DNA from: Selenomonadales bacterium
Lineage (GTDB): Bacteria > Bacillota > Negativicutes > RGIG982
Direction: 5' to 3'
DNA length: 6,336 nt
Assembly (NCBI GenBank): GCA_017390595.1
Contig: JAFPBC010000241.1
Coordinates: 1 to 6,336 of the forward strand
Shown here: positions 1-6,070 of the stretch, in pieces
How positions within the stretch are numbered: the first letter of the stretch is position 1
Layout of the letters: each line of letters starts with the position of its first letter
Notes under the pieces: generated by a model
The model's input: only the letters and a program-made list of their open reading frames with translations
Told to the model about the DNA's origin: nothing
Databases searched by the model: none
Program-made: the position numbers and the translations under genes

Positions 1-45
1 CAAATACTTCTTGATTATCGCACTGAATTTGTTTTTTGCCTCCAT
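1..45 (-). CDS. N-terminus of an unidentified protein, cut by the window edge
   Basis: An ATG at 45..43 on the minus strand opens 15 codons (MEAKNKFSAIIKKYL) that run without a stop to base 1. Directly upstream is a near-ideal ribosome binding site, GGGAGGA (57..51), about 5-6 bases before the ATG, and further upstream a good extended -10 promoter (86-115) reads the same way. These signals together make a real gene start likely even though little of the coding sequence is visible. The short basic, lysine-rich start followed by hydrophobic residues could lead into a membrane segment or a helix. I do not recognise the family and assign no function. It lies downstream of gyrA on the same strand but is separated from it by the gyrA terminator, so it is probably its own transcription unit. 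Confidence 0.6.
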   Translation of the reverse strand, partial: MEAKNKFSAIIKKYL

Positions 46-72
46 AAGGTTCCTCCCTTCTTTTATTATCCT

Positions 73-96
73 CAAGGTATAGTTTAGTATACCATG
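73..96. promoter_or_regulatory. Palindrome over the -10 box, candidate operator
   Basis: GGTATA (76-81) and TATACC (88-93) form a perfect 6-bp inverted repeat with a 6-base centre. After one mismatch on each side the symmetry continues with CA (73-74) and TG (95-96). The right arm covers the -10 box and its extended TG motif, so a protein bound here would block RNA polymerase. I cannot name the regulator. A hairpin role is less likely because the arms are AT-rich and no U-run follows on either strand. Confidence 0.4.
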
Positions 97-115
97 TTAT
101 TAAATAGGAAGTAAA
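86..115 (-). promoter_or_regulatory. Extended -10 promoter for the truncated leftmost gene
   Basis: On the minus strand, TTTACT (115..110) is followed after 18 bases by TATACT (91..86). The triplet TGG (94..92) immediately before the -10 box gives a TGn extended -10. Transcription would start near base 79, leaving a leader of about 35 bases before the ATG at 45. A palindrome (73-96) overlaps the -10 box and could be an operator. Confidence 0.6.
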
Positions 116-150
116 TATACAATCCCTATTTTTTTAGTATTTATTTCTGA

Positions 151-184
151 TAAAAGAAAAGCAGACAGCATCATACTGTCTGCT
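151..184 (-). terminator. Intrinsic terminator of gyrA
   Basis: A perfect 9-bp stem, AGCAGACAG (160-168) with CTGTCTGCT (176-184), encloses a 7-base loop. It begins 8 bases after the gyrA stop codon in the direction of transcription. On the minus strand the stem is followed by TTTTCTTTTA (160..151), the U-rich tail expected of a factor-independent terminator. Confidence 0.9.
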
Positions 185-192
185 CTTATCTT

Positions 193-2631
193 TTATGCAT
201 CTGCTTCCGTTTTGCGTTCGGCGATAGCGATAGCCGCTACTCTGTCGTCGCTGTCTGTACGCATGACTTTGACGCCCTGCGTGTTACGGCTGATGACCGA
301 GATCTCGTCTACTTTGATACGAATGACGATGCCGTCTGTGGAGATGAGCATCATTTCCTGACCTGCATGAACGACTTTGATACCGACGACTTTGCCCGTT
401 TTCTCCGTCACTTTCATGTTGATGATGCCTTTACCACCGCGTGCCTGACGACGGTATTCGTCGCAGCTCGTGCGTTTGCCGAACCCTTCGCTCGTTACGC
501 TGAGTACCTCGCAGCCTGCTTTGAGCGTATCCATGCCGATGACGATGTCGCCTTCCTCGAGCTTGATACCGCGAACACCGCGTGTGTTACGGCCCATTGC
601 GCGAACGTTGTCTTCGGGGAACGAGATGGCAACGCCTTCCTGCGTTCCGATGATGACGTCTTGTGCGCCGTCGGTGAGCTTAACATCGATGAGATCGTCA
701 TCGTCGTCGAGCGAGATGGCGATAAGACCGCCTTTACGGTTCGAGTCGTATTCGGTGAGCTGTGTTTTCTTCACGATACCGCCTTTGGTCGCCATGAAGA
801 GATAGCGATCGTCGCGGAACTCTTTGACAGGGATAACAGCGGAGATCTTCTCGTCTTTTTCAAGCTCGAGAAGGTTGACGATAGCCGTACCGCGAGCCGT
901 TCTGCCTGCGGACGGGATGTCATAGCCTTTGATGCGGTACATACGACCGCGATTCGTGAAGAAGAGGATGTTATGATGCGTCGTTGTGATGAACATATGT
1001 TCGACGAAATCTTCTTCTTTCGTACCCATGCCCGTGACACCGCGACCACCGCGTTTTTGACTGCGGTAGGTGCTGACCGGCATGCTCTTGATGTAGTTGC
1101 CGTGCGTGAGCGTAAGGACGATGTCTTCTACGGCGATGAGTTCTTCATTCGTGATATCCGACGTATCGTCCGTGATGGTCGTACGACGGTCGTCGCCGAA
1201 TTTGCGTTTCATTTCAAGAAGCTCTTCTTTGATGATGCCCAGCACCTTTCCTTCGTCGGCGAGGACGGATTCGAGCCAAGCGATCTCTTTCATAAGTGCC
1301 TGGAACTCTTCTTCGATCTTGTCGCGTTCGAGGCCTGTGAGGCGTTGGAGACGCATATCGAGGATAGCCTGCGCCTGTTTTTCGGAGAGGCCGAATGTTT
1401 CCATCAAGCCCTGACGTGCTTCGTCGGCCGTTTTGGACGCACGGATGAGCGCGATGACGGCTTCGATATGGTCGAGCGCGATACGAAGACCTTCCAAGAT
1501 ATGCGCGCGTGCTTTGGCTTTCGCCAATTCGAAACGTGTACGACGTGTGATAACGTCTTCTTGATGTTTGATATAGTAATGAAGTACTTGGTCTAAGTTG
1601 AGGACACGCGGGTGACCGTCAACAAGAGCAAGCATGATGATACCGAACGATTCCTGCAGCTGTGTATGTTTGTAGAGCTGATTCAAGACGACGTCGGCAT
1701 TGACATCACGGCGAAGCTCGATGACGATACGCATACCTTTGCGGTCGCTCTCGTCACGAAGGTCGGTGATGCCTTCTACTTGTTTGTCGCGAACGAGTTC
1801 GGCGATCTTTTCGATAAGACGTGCTTTGTTGACCTGATACGGGATCTCGTTGACGACGATACGGTATTTGCCGTTCGACATTTTCTCGATGTTGCTTTTC
1901 GCACGCATCTTGACCGTACCGCGGCCTGTCATATACGCCTGCAAGATGCCGTCGCGGCCGAGTATCATGGCACCCGTCGGGAAGTCGGGGCCTTTTAATT
2001 TTGTCATCAATTCGGGAATGGTCACATCGGGATTGTCGATCTTCATAACGATCGCATCGATGACCTCACCCATGTTGTGCGGCGGAATATTCGTTGCCAT
2101 ACCGACCGCGATACCGGAAGAACCGTTGACCAAAAGGCTCGGGATCTTCGACGGAAGTACGCTCGGTTCTTTGAGCGATTCATCATAGTTCGGTACGAAC
2201 GTGACCGTATCTTTTTCGATATCGGCAAGCATCGCTTCTGCCGCGCGAGACATACGCACTTCTGTATAACGCATTGCTGCCGCAGAGTCACCGTCGATCG
2301 AACCGAAGTTGCCGTGACCGTCTACGAGCATATAACGTGTCGAGAAATCCTGCGCCAGACGAACAGTCGCGTCATATACCGAGCTGTCGCCGTGCGGATG
2401 ATATTTACCCAGTACTTCCCCGACGATACGCGCCGATTTTTTATATGGTTTGTTCGGTGCCATACCTGCTTCGTGCATCGCATACAGAATACGGCGGTGT
2501 ACCGGTTTTAAGCCATCGCGTACATCAGGAAGAGCACGCATGACGATAACGCTCATCGCATAATCAATATAGGAGTTTTTCATTTCCTGTACGATCTGTA
2601 CAGGAACGACTTTACCCGCTCCAAAATCCAC
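193..2631 (-). CDS. gyrA: DNA gyrase subunit A
   Basis: This is the A subunit of the type IIA topoisomerase that, with GyrB, introduces negative supercoils into DNA using ATP. It carries the DNA breakage-reunion domain. Counting from the GTG start (812 residues), the winged-helix region includes HPHGDS with Ser83 and Asp87, the classical quinolone-resistance positions, both in the susceptible form. The catalytic tyrosine is Tyr122 in AAMRYTE. The coiled-coil and tower region follows to about residue 490. The C-terminal DNA-wrapping beta-pinwheel carries the GyrA box QKRGGRG at about 525-531, which marks gyrase rather than topoisomerase IV ParC. The reading frame extends to a TTG at 2652, but no ribosome binding site precedes that codon. 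AGGGGTG (2643..2637) lies 5 bases before the GTG at 2631, so I choose GTG; it also gives E. coli-like numbering. The gene has its own promoter and terminator. gyrB is not in the window. Confidence 0.98.
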   Translation of the reverse strand: MDFGAGKVVPVQIVQEMKNSYIDYAMSVIVMRALPDVRDGLKPVHRRILYAMHEAGMAPNKPYKKSARIVGEVLGKYHPHGDSSVYDATVRLAQDFSTRYMLVDGHGNFGSIDGDSAAAMRYTEVRMSRAAEAMLADIEKDTVTFVPNYDESLKEPSVLPSKIPSLLVNGSSGIAVGMATNIPPHNMGEVIDAIVMKIDNPDVTIPELMTKLKGPDFPTGAMILGRDGILQAYMTGRGTVKMRAKSNIEKMSNGKYRIVVNEIPYQVNKARLIEKIAELVRDKQVEGITDLRDESDRKGMRIVIELRRDVNADVVLNQLYKHTQLQESFGIIMLALVDGHPRVLNLDQVLHYYIKHQEDVITRRTRFELAKAKARAHILEGLRIALDHIEAVIALIRASKTADEARQGLMETFGLSEKQAQAILDMRLQRLTGLERDKIEEEFQALMKEIAWLESVLADEGKVLGIIKEELLEMKRKFGDDRRTTITDDTSDITNEELIAVEDIVLTLTHGNYIKSMPVSTYRSQKRGGRGVTGMGTKEEDFVEHMFITTTHHNILFFTNRGRMYRIKGYDIPSAGRTARGTAIVNLLELEKDEKISAVIPVKEFRDDRYLFMATKGGIVKKTQLTEYDSNRKGGLIAISLDDDDDLIDVKLTDGAQDVIIGTQEGVAISFPEDNVRAMGRNTRGVRGIKLEEGDIVIGMDTLKAGCEVLSVTSEGFGKRTSCDEYRRQARGGKGIINMKVTEKTGKVVGIKVVHAGQEMMLISTDGIVIRIKVDEISVISRNTQGVKVMRTDSDDRVAAIAIAERKTEADA

Positions 2632-2634
2632 ATT

Positions 2635-2643
2635 CTCACCCCT
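2635..2643 (-). promoter_or_regulatory. Ribosome binding site that fixes the gyrA start
   Basis: AGGGGTGAG on the minus strand sits 5 bases (measured from AGGGGTG) before the GTG codon at 2631..2629. It lies inside the open frame that begins at the TTG at 2652, so a longest-frame call would wrongly translate it as part of the protein. Confidence 0.75.
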
Positions 2644-2687
2644 GTTACGCAATTTTTTAAAAATTTTTTTATAAAAGCTAATACTTT

Positions 2688-2716
2688 ATTTTAACACATT
2701 TTCCGTTATTGTTCAA
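2688..2716 (-). promoter_or_regulatory. gyrA promoter
   Basis: On the minus strand TTGAAC (2716..2711) and TAAAAT (2693..2688) are separated by exactly 17 bases. TGT directly before the -10 box makes it an extended -10. The promoter lies between the stop of the TSUP gene and gyrA and predicts a transcript start near 2681, giving a leader of about 50 bases rich in A and T. gyrA can therefore be transcribed independently of its upstream neighbour. Confidence 0.7.
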
Positions 2717-2725
2717 TTTCTTCCA

Positions 2726-3496
2726 CTATTTGAAGAACAATTCCCAGACCTGTTTTCCGACAAGAAGCGTCGATACACAGATAAAGAGCGGTTTGACGTA
2801 CGATGCGCCTTTGGTGATGGCAACGCGCGTCCCGCAGATCGCACCGAATATCATCGATACGCCCATGATAAGACCGTATGTATAGTCGATGTTTCCAAAA
2901 TAAAAGAATGTCACGAGTGCCGCGATATTCGAAGCAAAGTTAAGAGCCTTGGCATTGCCTGCCGCGCGCACGAAGTCGAAGCCGAGGAACAAAAACGCGA
3001 ACAAAAGGAACGAGCCTGTTCCCGGACCGAAGAAGCCGTCATACGCACCAAAAAAGAGCGCGACGAGCATACTTGCTATCATCATTTTCGTCGTCATGCC
3101 CGTATACGTCGAGACAGAGCCCCATTCCTTACGGACGATGCTGTAGATCGTCACGACAGCAAGCATCACGACAACGATCGGTCTTAAGACATCGGGCGGC
3201 ATCACTTGCAGCAGCATAACGCCAAGCACCGAGCCGATGAGCGATAACGGGAACAGATACTTGACGACATTTACTTCTACGATGCCCGATCGCAAAAACG
3301 ATATCGTCGAGGCAAAGCTCGCCATCGTTGAGCCGAGCTTATTCGTACCGAGCGCAAGGACAGGGTCGAGTCCCGTAAGCAGAAGCGCAGGCAGACTGAT
3401 CATACCGCCGCCGCCGACGACCGAGTCGATGAACGCTGCGAGGAACCCCGCACCTACCAAAAGCAGGATTATTTCTATCGATATTTCTTCTAACAT
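2726..3496 (-). CDS. TSUP-family (TauE/SafE, YfcA-like) membrane transporter
   Basis: A polytopic inner-membrane protein of the sulfite exporter TauE/SafE (DUF81, TSUP) family. Members move sulfite, sulfonates or other small sulfur- or carbon-containing anions, but the substrate cannot be read from this sequence. In the 260-residue frame, about eight hydrophobic segments fall in two similar halves. The first has GFLAAFIDSVVGGGGMISLP (21-40) then DPVLALGTNKLGS (48-60). The second has GAYDGFFGPGTGSFLL (154-169) then RAAGNAKALNFASN (181-194). This internal duplication, with a glycine-rich turn and a GTNK or GNAK motif in each half, is typical of the family. The frame opens at an ATG at 3508, but no ribosome binding site precedes it. 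GGGGG (3506..3502) is about 5 bases before the ATG at 3496, giving 256 residues, which I prefer. No strong promoter of its own is visible; a terminator lies in the gap upstream. Confidence 0.9.
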   Translation of the reverse strand: MLEEISIEIILLLVGAGFLAAFIDSVVGGGGMISLPALLLTGLDPVLALGTNKLGSTMASFASTISFLRSGIVEVNVVKYLFPLSLIGSVLGVMLLQVMPPDVLRPIVVVMLAVVTIYSIVRKEWGSVSTYTGMTTKMMIASMLVALFFGAYDGFFGPGTGSFLLFAFLFLGFDFVRAAGNAKALNFASNIAALVTFFYFGNIDYTYGLIMGVSMIFGAICGTRVAITKGASYVKPLFICVSTLLVGKQVWELFFK

Positions 3497-3547
3497 CATA
3501 TCCCCCATGTAACAAAAACGCGCAAACAGACCTTCTTAAGAAAAACA

Positions 3548-3583
3548 GAGTTTCCCCACAACAGATCCGTTGTGGGGAAACCG
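3548..3583 (-). terminator. Strong intrinsic terminator between the cyclophilin and TSUP genes
   Basis: A perfect 13-bp stem pairs GTTTCCCCACAAC (3550-3562) with GTTGTGGGGAAAC (3569-3581) around a 6-base loop. On the minus strand the stem is followed by TCTGTTTTTCTT, a U-rich tail, so it stops leftward transcripts coming from the cyclophilin gene. No U-run follows on the plus strand. It sits about 78 bases after the cyclophilin stop and some 55 bases before the TSUP start, so it could also act as an attenuator for the TSUP gene. Confidence 0.85.
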
Positions 3584-3658
3584 TCTTTAGCCCTTCGGCA
3601 CCCTGCCAAAAGACTATATGTTCTTGTGAAAAAAGGGTCTGTCCGCTCCCGTTTTCGC
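3583..3658 (-). other. Unassigned intergenic segment with a short hairpin, ahead of the TSUP terminator
   Basis: These bases separate the cyclophilin stop from the terminator. GTCTTT (3583-3588) and AAAGAC (3609-3614) can pair around a GC-rich interior that contains a small GGCA/TGCC hairpin (3597-3600 with 3604-3607). A TATAGT -10-like box (3618..3613, minus) has only a weak -35 partner (CAGACC, 17 bases upstream). The order of a structured segment, then a terminator, then a gene is compatible with an attenuator leader. I can match the segment to no known riboswitch class. Confidence 0.3.
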
Positions 3659-4090
3659 TTACTCCGTTACGACCGTTACGTTCTGCATCAAGTCGCCTTG
3701 GTTGATCTGATCGACAACGTCCATACCTTCGATGACCTGACCGAATACCGTATGAACACCGTCAAGATGCGGCTGCGGTTCGTATACGATAAAGAACTGG
3801 CTGCCGCCCGTGTTCGGACCGCGATGTGCCATGGAGAGCGCGCCGCGAACGTGTCTGTTCGGATTGTTTTTCGTTTCGCACGGGATCGTGTAGCCCGGAC
3901 CGCCGATACCCGTACCGTACGGGCAGCCGCCCTGTGCTACGAAGCCCGGGATAACGCGGTGGAAGCTAAGGCCGTTGTAGAAGCCTTCATTGATAAGTTT
4001 TACGAAGTTAGCGACCGTACCCGGTGCATCTTTTTCGAACAATTCGATAACGATGTTGCCTTTTGCCATTTCGATAACAGCTTTTGTCAT
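3659..4090 (-). CDS. Cyclophilin-type peptidyl-prolyl cis-trans isomerase, cytoplasmic
   Basis: This enzyme speeds cis-trans isomerisation of peptide bonds before proline and helps protein folding. At 143 residues it is a minimal cyclophilin domain, with no signal peptide or membrane segment, so it should work in the cytoplasm like PpiB. Key residues are visible: [13 protein letters not shown] (43-55) supplies the catalytic arginine Arg45, with Phe50 and Gln53 of the active site; GGSQFFI (95-101) supplies the hydrophobic pocket; and [11 protein letters not shown] (107-117) follows. The tryptophan that human cyclophilin A uses to bind cyclosporin is His108 here, as in many bacterial members, which suggests low cyclosporin sensitivity. 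GAGGTG lies 8 bases before the ATG. The gene follows the HAD phosphatase gene by 82 bases, a gap holding its own likely promoter and operator, and ends in a strong terminator. Confidence 0.95.
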   Translation of the reverse strand: MTKAVIEMAKGNIVIELFEKDAPGTVANFVKLINEGFYNGLSFHRVIPGFVAQGGCPYGTGIGGPGYTIPCETKNNPNRHVRGALSMAHRGPNTGGSQFFIVYEPQPHLDGVHTVFGQVIEGMDVVDQINQGDLMQNVTVVTE

Positions 4091-4123
4091 GATATTGTCA
4101 CCTCATATAATCATCTTCATTTT

Positions 4124-4169
4124 ATCGTTATCATCTATTGATATATGATAACGATTTATTTTATCATAT
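4124..4169. promoter_or_regulatory. Cluster of three alternating TTATCAT half-sites, candidate operator
   Basis: ATCGTTATCAT (4124-4134) and ATGATAACGAT (4145-4155) form a perfect 11-bp inverted repeat around 10 bases. The second arm also pairs with a third site: ATATGATAA (4143-4151) against TTATCATAT (4161-4169), a perfect 9-bp repeat. The heptamer TTATCAT/ATGATAA therefore occurs three times in alternating orientation, centred near 4131, 4148 and 4164. The cluster covers the -10 box and start region of the likely cyclophilin promoter. Neither strand has the U-run needed to make the first palindrome a good terminator of the HAD gene. TGATAA-type dyads recall Fur-family sites, but the spacing does not match the standard Fur or PerR box, so I name no regulator. 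Confidence 0.55.
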
Positions 4170-4186
4170 TTTTTACTTTTTTTCTA
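4158..4186 (-). promoter_or_regulatory. Likely promoter for the cyclophilin gene
   Basis: On the minus strand TAGAAA (4186..4181), within the last codons of the HAD gene, is 17 bases from TAAAAT (4163..4158). TGA before the -10 box gives an extended -10. The predicted start is near 4151, leaving about 60 bases of leader. The -35 box is weak, so this is moderate support; read-through from the HAD gene is also possible, since no terminator separates the two. Confidence 0.45.
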
Positions 4187-4859
4187 TCATTGCCAAAAAT
4201 TCTTTTGGCTCGACGAGCTTTTCCATCGCCCACCACGGCACACAACGAACCAGCTCCTCAAACGAGAACCGCCCGCTGGCTATGGCTATCGTACGCGCAC
4301 CGATCGCCTTTCCGCAGCGCACATCATTCGGCGTATCACCGATGACATAGATCTCGTCTGCCGTCACGCTCGGATACACATCATGCACGATGCGGCGCGC
4401 CTTCGCCGATATCTCGTTGCGGTCGACGCAATCATCACCGAACGCGCTGTGGTCGAGATCGAAGAATAGATCAAGCCCGTAGTACTTGAGCTTCTCCTCG
4501 GCACCTCGTCTGCTGTTGCCCGTCAAGATAAGCTGCACATAATCATCATGTGCGTGAAGCTCCGTCAGCATCTCAACGACACCCGAGAGCACATGACCTT
4601 CCTTGATCGTCAGATAATGCGGCAAAAGCTGTTCATAGCGCATCGTAAGATGCATCACCTCAAACGGCAACGCTCTGCGCCCTTCTATCTTCTCGATGAT
4701 CTGCTCGGCTATATAATTGTCCGTCATACCGCTCGTCTTGATCGACGCATAATCGATCGATCGTCCGTATATCTCGCGGACAGCCTCATCGAACGCAAAA
4801 AGCCCCGCTTTTCCTGCTTGCAGAAGCGTCCCGTCGATATCCCAAAACAGCACCTTCAT
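4173..4859 (-). CDS. HAD-superfamily hydrolase, phosphoglycolate-phosphatase-like
   Basis: A 228-residue soluble phosphatase of the haloacid dehalogenase superfamily. Motif I is DIDGTLL (7-13), with Asp7 as the expected nucleophile and Asp9 as the acid/base. Motif II is LILTGN (110-115) with Thr113. The motif III lysine is probably Lys153 in SAKARR. Motif IV is GDTPNDV (174-180), with Asp175 and Asp179 binding magnesium. The roughly 75 residues after motif I form the alpha-helical C1 cap that chooses the substrate, as in the Gph/PGMB group. The sequence does not show the substrate; phosphoglycolate, a sugar phosphate or a nucleotide are all possible. AAAGGAG lies about 11 bases upstream of the ATG, slightly far but clear. 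The gene diverges from the LysR regulator gene, which makes it a candidate target of that regulator. Confidence 0.92.
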   Translation of the reverse strand: MKVLFWDIDGTLLQAGKAGLFAFDEAVREIYGRSIDYASIKTSGMTDNYIAEQIIEKIEGRRALPFEVMHLTMRYEQLLPHYLTIKEGHVLSGVVEMLTELHAHDDYVQLILTGNSRRGAEEKLKYYGLDLFFDLDHSAFGDDCVDRNEISAKARRIVHDVYPSVTADEIYVIGDTPNDVRCGKAIGARTIAIASGRFSFEELVRCVPWWAMEKLVEPKEFLAMIEKK

Positions 4860-4893
4860 TTAAGACCGCACTCCTTTCGATCCTTCTCATTTC

Positions 4894-4902
4894 AGTATAT
4901 CA
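4894..4902 (-). promoter_or_regulatory. Extended -10 promoter for the HAD hydrolase gene
   Basis: TGATATACT (4902..4894 on the minus strand) is a TGn extended -10 element. A poor -35 (TTCTCT) lies 17 bases upstream, which extended -10 promoters tolerate. The predicted start near 4887 leaves a leader of under 30 bases that contains the AAAGGAG site. Confidence 0.55.
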
Positions 4903-4939
4903 TCTTCCATCCGAAAAGAGAAGATAACACCCGAGCCTC

Positions 4940-4979
4940 TATCTATCGCACAGATAATTTTCTTATAAATATTTTTTAT
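4940..4979. promoter_or_regulatory. Two T-N11-A dyads in the divergent region, candidate LysR-type boxes
   Basis: TATCT-N7-AGATA (4940-4956) and ATAA-N7-TTAT (4965-4979) both fit the T-N11-A dyad that LysR-family proteins bind. The first is centred about 61 bases upstream of the predicted HAD start and about 74 upstream of the predicted LysR start, normal distances for the recognition site of such regulators. The second lies in AT-rich sequence, so chance is a real possibility for it. The link to the adjacent LysR protein is inferred from position. Confidence 0.4.
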
Positions 4980-5006
4980 TTTCTCTGGAAGTAATATTCC
5001 TTTTTG

Positions 5007-5015
5007 TGATATAAT
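5007..5015 (+). promoter_or_regulatory. Extended -10 promoter for the LysR regulator gene
   Basis: TGATATAAT (5007-5015) is a consensus -10 box with a TGn extension. The best -35 candidates 17-18 bases upstream (GGAAGT or TGGAAG) are poor. Transcription would start near 5022, about 27 bases before the ATG at 5049, with AGGAGA (5035-5040) as the ribosome binding site. Confidence 0.65.
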
Positions 5016-5048
5016 AAATAAATAAAGACTATTTAGGAGACTAGGACC

Positions 5049-5951
5049 ATGGATATTCGACATTTATCTTGTTTCGTAGAAGTTGCACGCCAACAGAGCT
5101 TTACCAAAGCTGCACAAAAACTGAATGTTACACAACCTTCCATCAGTAAGATGATAAAAACGCTCGAAGAAGAATTGGACGTTACGCTCTTTTATCGTTC
5201 GAGCAAAAATGCCATTTTGACCGATGCGGGCAAAGCCGTCCTGCGCCCTGCCATCACCATCCTCAACTCGTTCAACAACTTATCCGTTGAGCTGTCGAAC
5301 GTCATCCATCTCAAAAAAGGCAACCTCACCGTCGGTATCCCGCCGATGGTCGGCGTATGCTTCTTCTCGGAGATCATCTATAAATTCAAAGAACGATTCC
5401 CGAATATCAACTTAAAACTCATCGAAGTCGGCTCGAAACAGATCGAACGTGACATTGAAGAAGGTTCTCTCGATATCGGTGTCATCTCGCTCCCGATCCG
5501 CGATAAAAACATCTCCATCTTGCCGTTCGTGACCGAACCGATGCACCTTATCGTACGCAAAGACCATCCACTCGCGTCTCTTCCTGTCGTCAACTATCAC
5601 GACCTCGAAAAAGAATCGTTCGTCATGTTCCGTCAAGACTTCTCCATCCGCGATCCACTCATCGATCGTTGTCGCCAAAGCGGATTCAATCCGAACATCG
5701 TCTGCGAAAGCTCGCAATGGGACTTCATCGCGGCAATGGTAGCAGCCAAATTAGGCGTCGCTTTCCTTCCTGCGACACTCTCCGATAGACTTTCTATCTA
5801 TGATGTCGTCTCTGTACCGCTTGAAGAACCTATCGTCCCGTGGAACCTCGCGCTCATCTGGCACAAGGAAAAATATCTCTCCTTCGCGGCACAAGAATTC
5901 ATGAAACTCGTCTGCGAACACTTCGGATTGGATGTTGACTTGGTAGAATAA
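5049..5951 (+). CDS. LysR-family transcriptional regulator, CidR/YwbI-like
   Basis: A 300-residue LysR-type DNA-binding regulator of normal family length. The N-terminal winged helix-turn-helix covers about residues 1-60, with SFTKAAQKLNVTQPSISKMI (17-36) as the helix-turn-helix and LEEELDVTLFYR (39-50) as the wing. A linker helix follows to about 88, then the two-lobed effector-binding domain from about 92 (GNLTVGIPPMVG) to 290. From memory, the start MDIRHL, the ISKMIKTLEEEL stretch, SQWDFI (222-227) and PWNLALIWHKEKYLSFAA (264-281) closely resemble B. subtilis YwbI/CidR, which controls holin-like cidAB genes in response to acetate or pyruvate metabolism. No cid or lrg genes occur in this window, so the target and ligand here are unknown. 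AGGAGA precedes the ATG by 8 bases. The 3' end of the gene contains the -35 box of the next transcription unit. Confidence 0.95.
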   Translation: MDIRHLSCFVEVARQQSFTKAAQKLNVTQPSISKMIKTLEEELDVTLFYRSSKNAILTDAGKAVLRPAITILNSFNNLSVELSNVIHLKKGNLTVGIPPMVGVCFFSEIIYKFKERFPNINLKLIEVGSKQIERDIEEGSLDIGVISLPIRDKNISILPFVTEPMHLIVRKDHPLASLPVVNYHDLEKESFVMFRQDFSIRDPLIDRCRQSGFNPNIVCESSQWDFIAAMVAAKLGVAFLPATLSDRLSIYDVVSVPLEEPIVPWNLALIWHKEKYLSFAAQEFMKLVCEHFGLDVDLVE

Positions 5952-5963
5952 GTATGCTATCAT
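5935..5963 (+). promoter_or_regulatory. Promoter of the manganese-riboswitch leader, starting inside the LysR gene
   Basis: TTGACT (5935-5940) and TATCAT (5958-5963) are separated by exactly 17 bases, and TGC (5955-5957) gives an extended -10. Both boxes match consensus at 5 of 6 positions. The -35 lies in the last codons of the LysR gene, whose stop is at 5949-5951. The predicted start is near 5970, giving a leader of about 210 bases. AAGTATG-CTAT-CATACTT (5950-5967), a perfect 7-bp palindrome, covers the -10 box and may be an operator; no U-run follows, so it is a poor terminator for the LysR gene. Confidence 0.75.
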
Positions 5964-5981
5964 ACTTCTATACTCATATTC

Positions 5982-6070
5982 CACAAGGGGAGTAGCTGTA
6001 CGATACTGTCGTCATTACGGGTTTGATGCCCCGGCATTATCGGCAATTTGATTGCAAGCAAGACCTTGTC
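5982..6070 (+). promoter_or_regulatory. yybP-ykoY manganese riboswitch aptamer
   Basis: The leader carries hallmarks of the yybP-ykoY family, which senses Mn2+: GGGGAGTAGC (5987-5996) just inside P1, the internal GTCGTCA and TTTGATGCCCCGGC segments (6009-6035), and the closing GCAAGACC (6058-6065). P1 is ACAAGG (5983-5988) paired with CCTTGT (6064-6069). The 3' strand of P1 is also part of the 5' arm of the following terminator. Mn2+ binding, which closes P1, should therefore prevent termination and turn the downstream gene on, the known mode for this class. The downstream YjbE/TerC-type gene belongs to a family commonly found behind this riboswitch, which supports the call. The assignment rests on motif recognition, not on a covariance-model search. 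Confidence 0.93.

Noticed and set aside
367..1596. 409-codon open frame on the plus strand opposite gyrA
   Set aside because: It is antisense to an unambiguous, fully conserved gyrA. Its product has no recognisable domain and a composition (rich in Asp, Phe, Arg and Ala) expected from reading gyrA codons backwards. The same holds for the shorter frames at 470-805, 1097-1414, 1612-1998, 1850-2188 and 2077-2511.
2652..2675. A/T-run palindrome between the TSUP gene and gyrA as a possible terminator
   Set aside because: It consists only of A and T runs, lies downstream of the gyrA promoter inside its leader, and has no GC stem. It is better explained as an AT-rich leader.
3583..3614. Resemblance of GCCGAAGGGC (minus strand) to part of the glycine riboswitch core
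   Set aside because: The flanking GGAGAG and CTCTCAGG elements and the correct spacing are missing, and a short match like this can occur by chance.
3572..4141. 189-codon open frame on the plus strand opposite the cyclophilin gene
   Set aside because: It is a shadow of the cyclophilin gene with no ribosome binding site, and it would run through the 3' arm of the terminator hairpin.
4124..4155. The 11-bp palindrome as a terminator for the HAD gene
   Set aside because: On the minus strand it is followed by AAAATGAAG rather than a U-run, and its stem is AT-rich. An operator role fits better.
4548..4994. 148-codon open frame on the plus strand opposite the HAD gene
   Set aside because: It overlaps the conserved HAD gene and both divergent promoters, lacks a ribosome binding site and resembles no family.
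5412..5717. Minus-strand open frames within the LysR gene
   Set aside because: They are antisense to a complete LysR-family protein, with no start signals and no recognisable features. The same applies to 5192-5377, 5378-5593 and 5751-5984.
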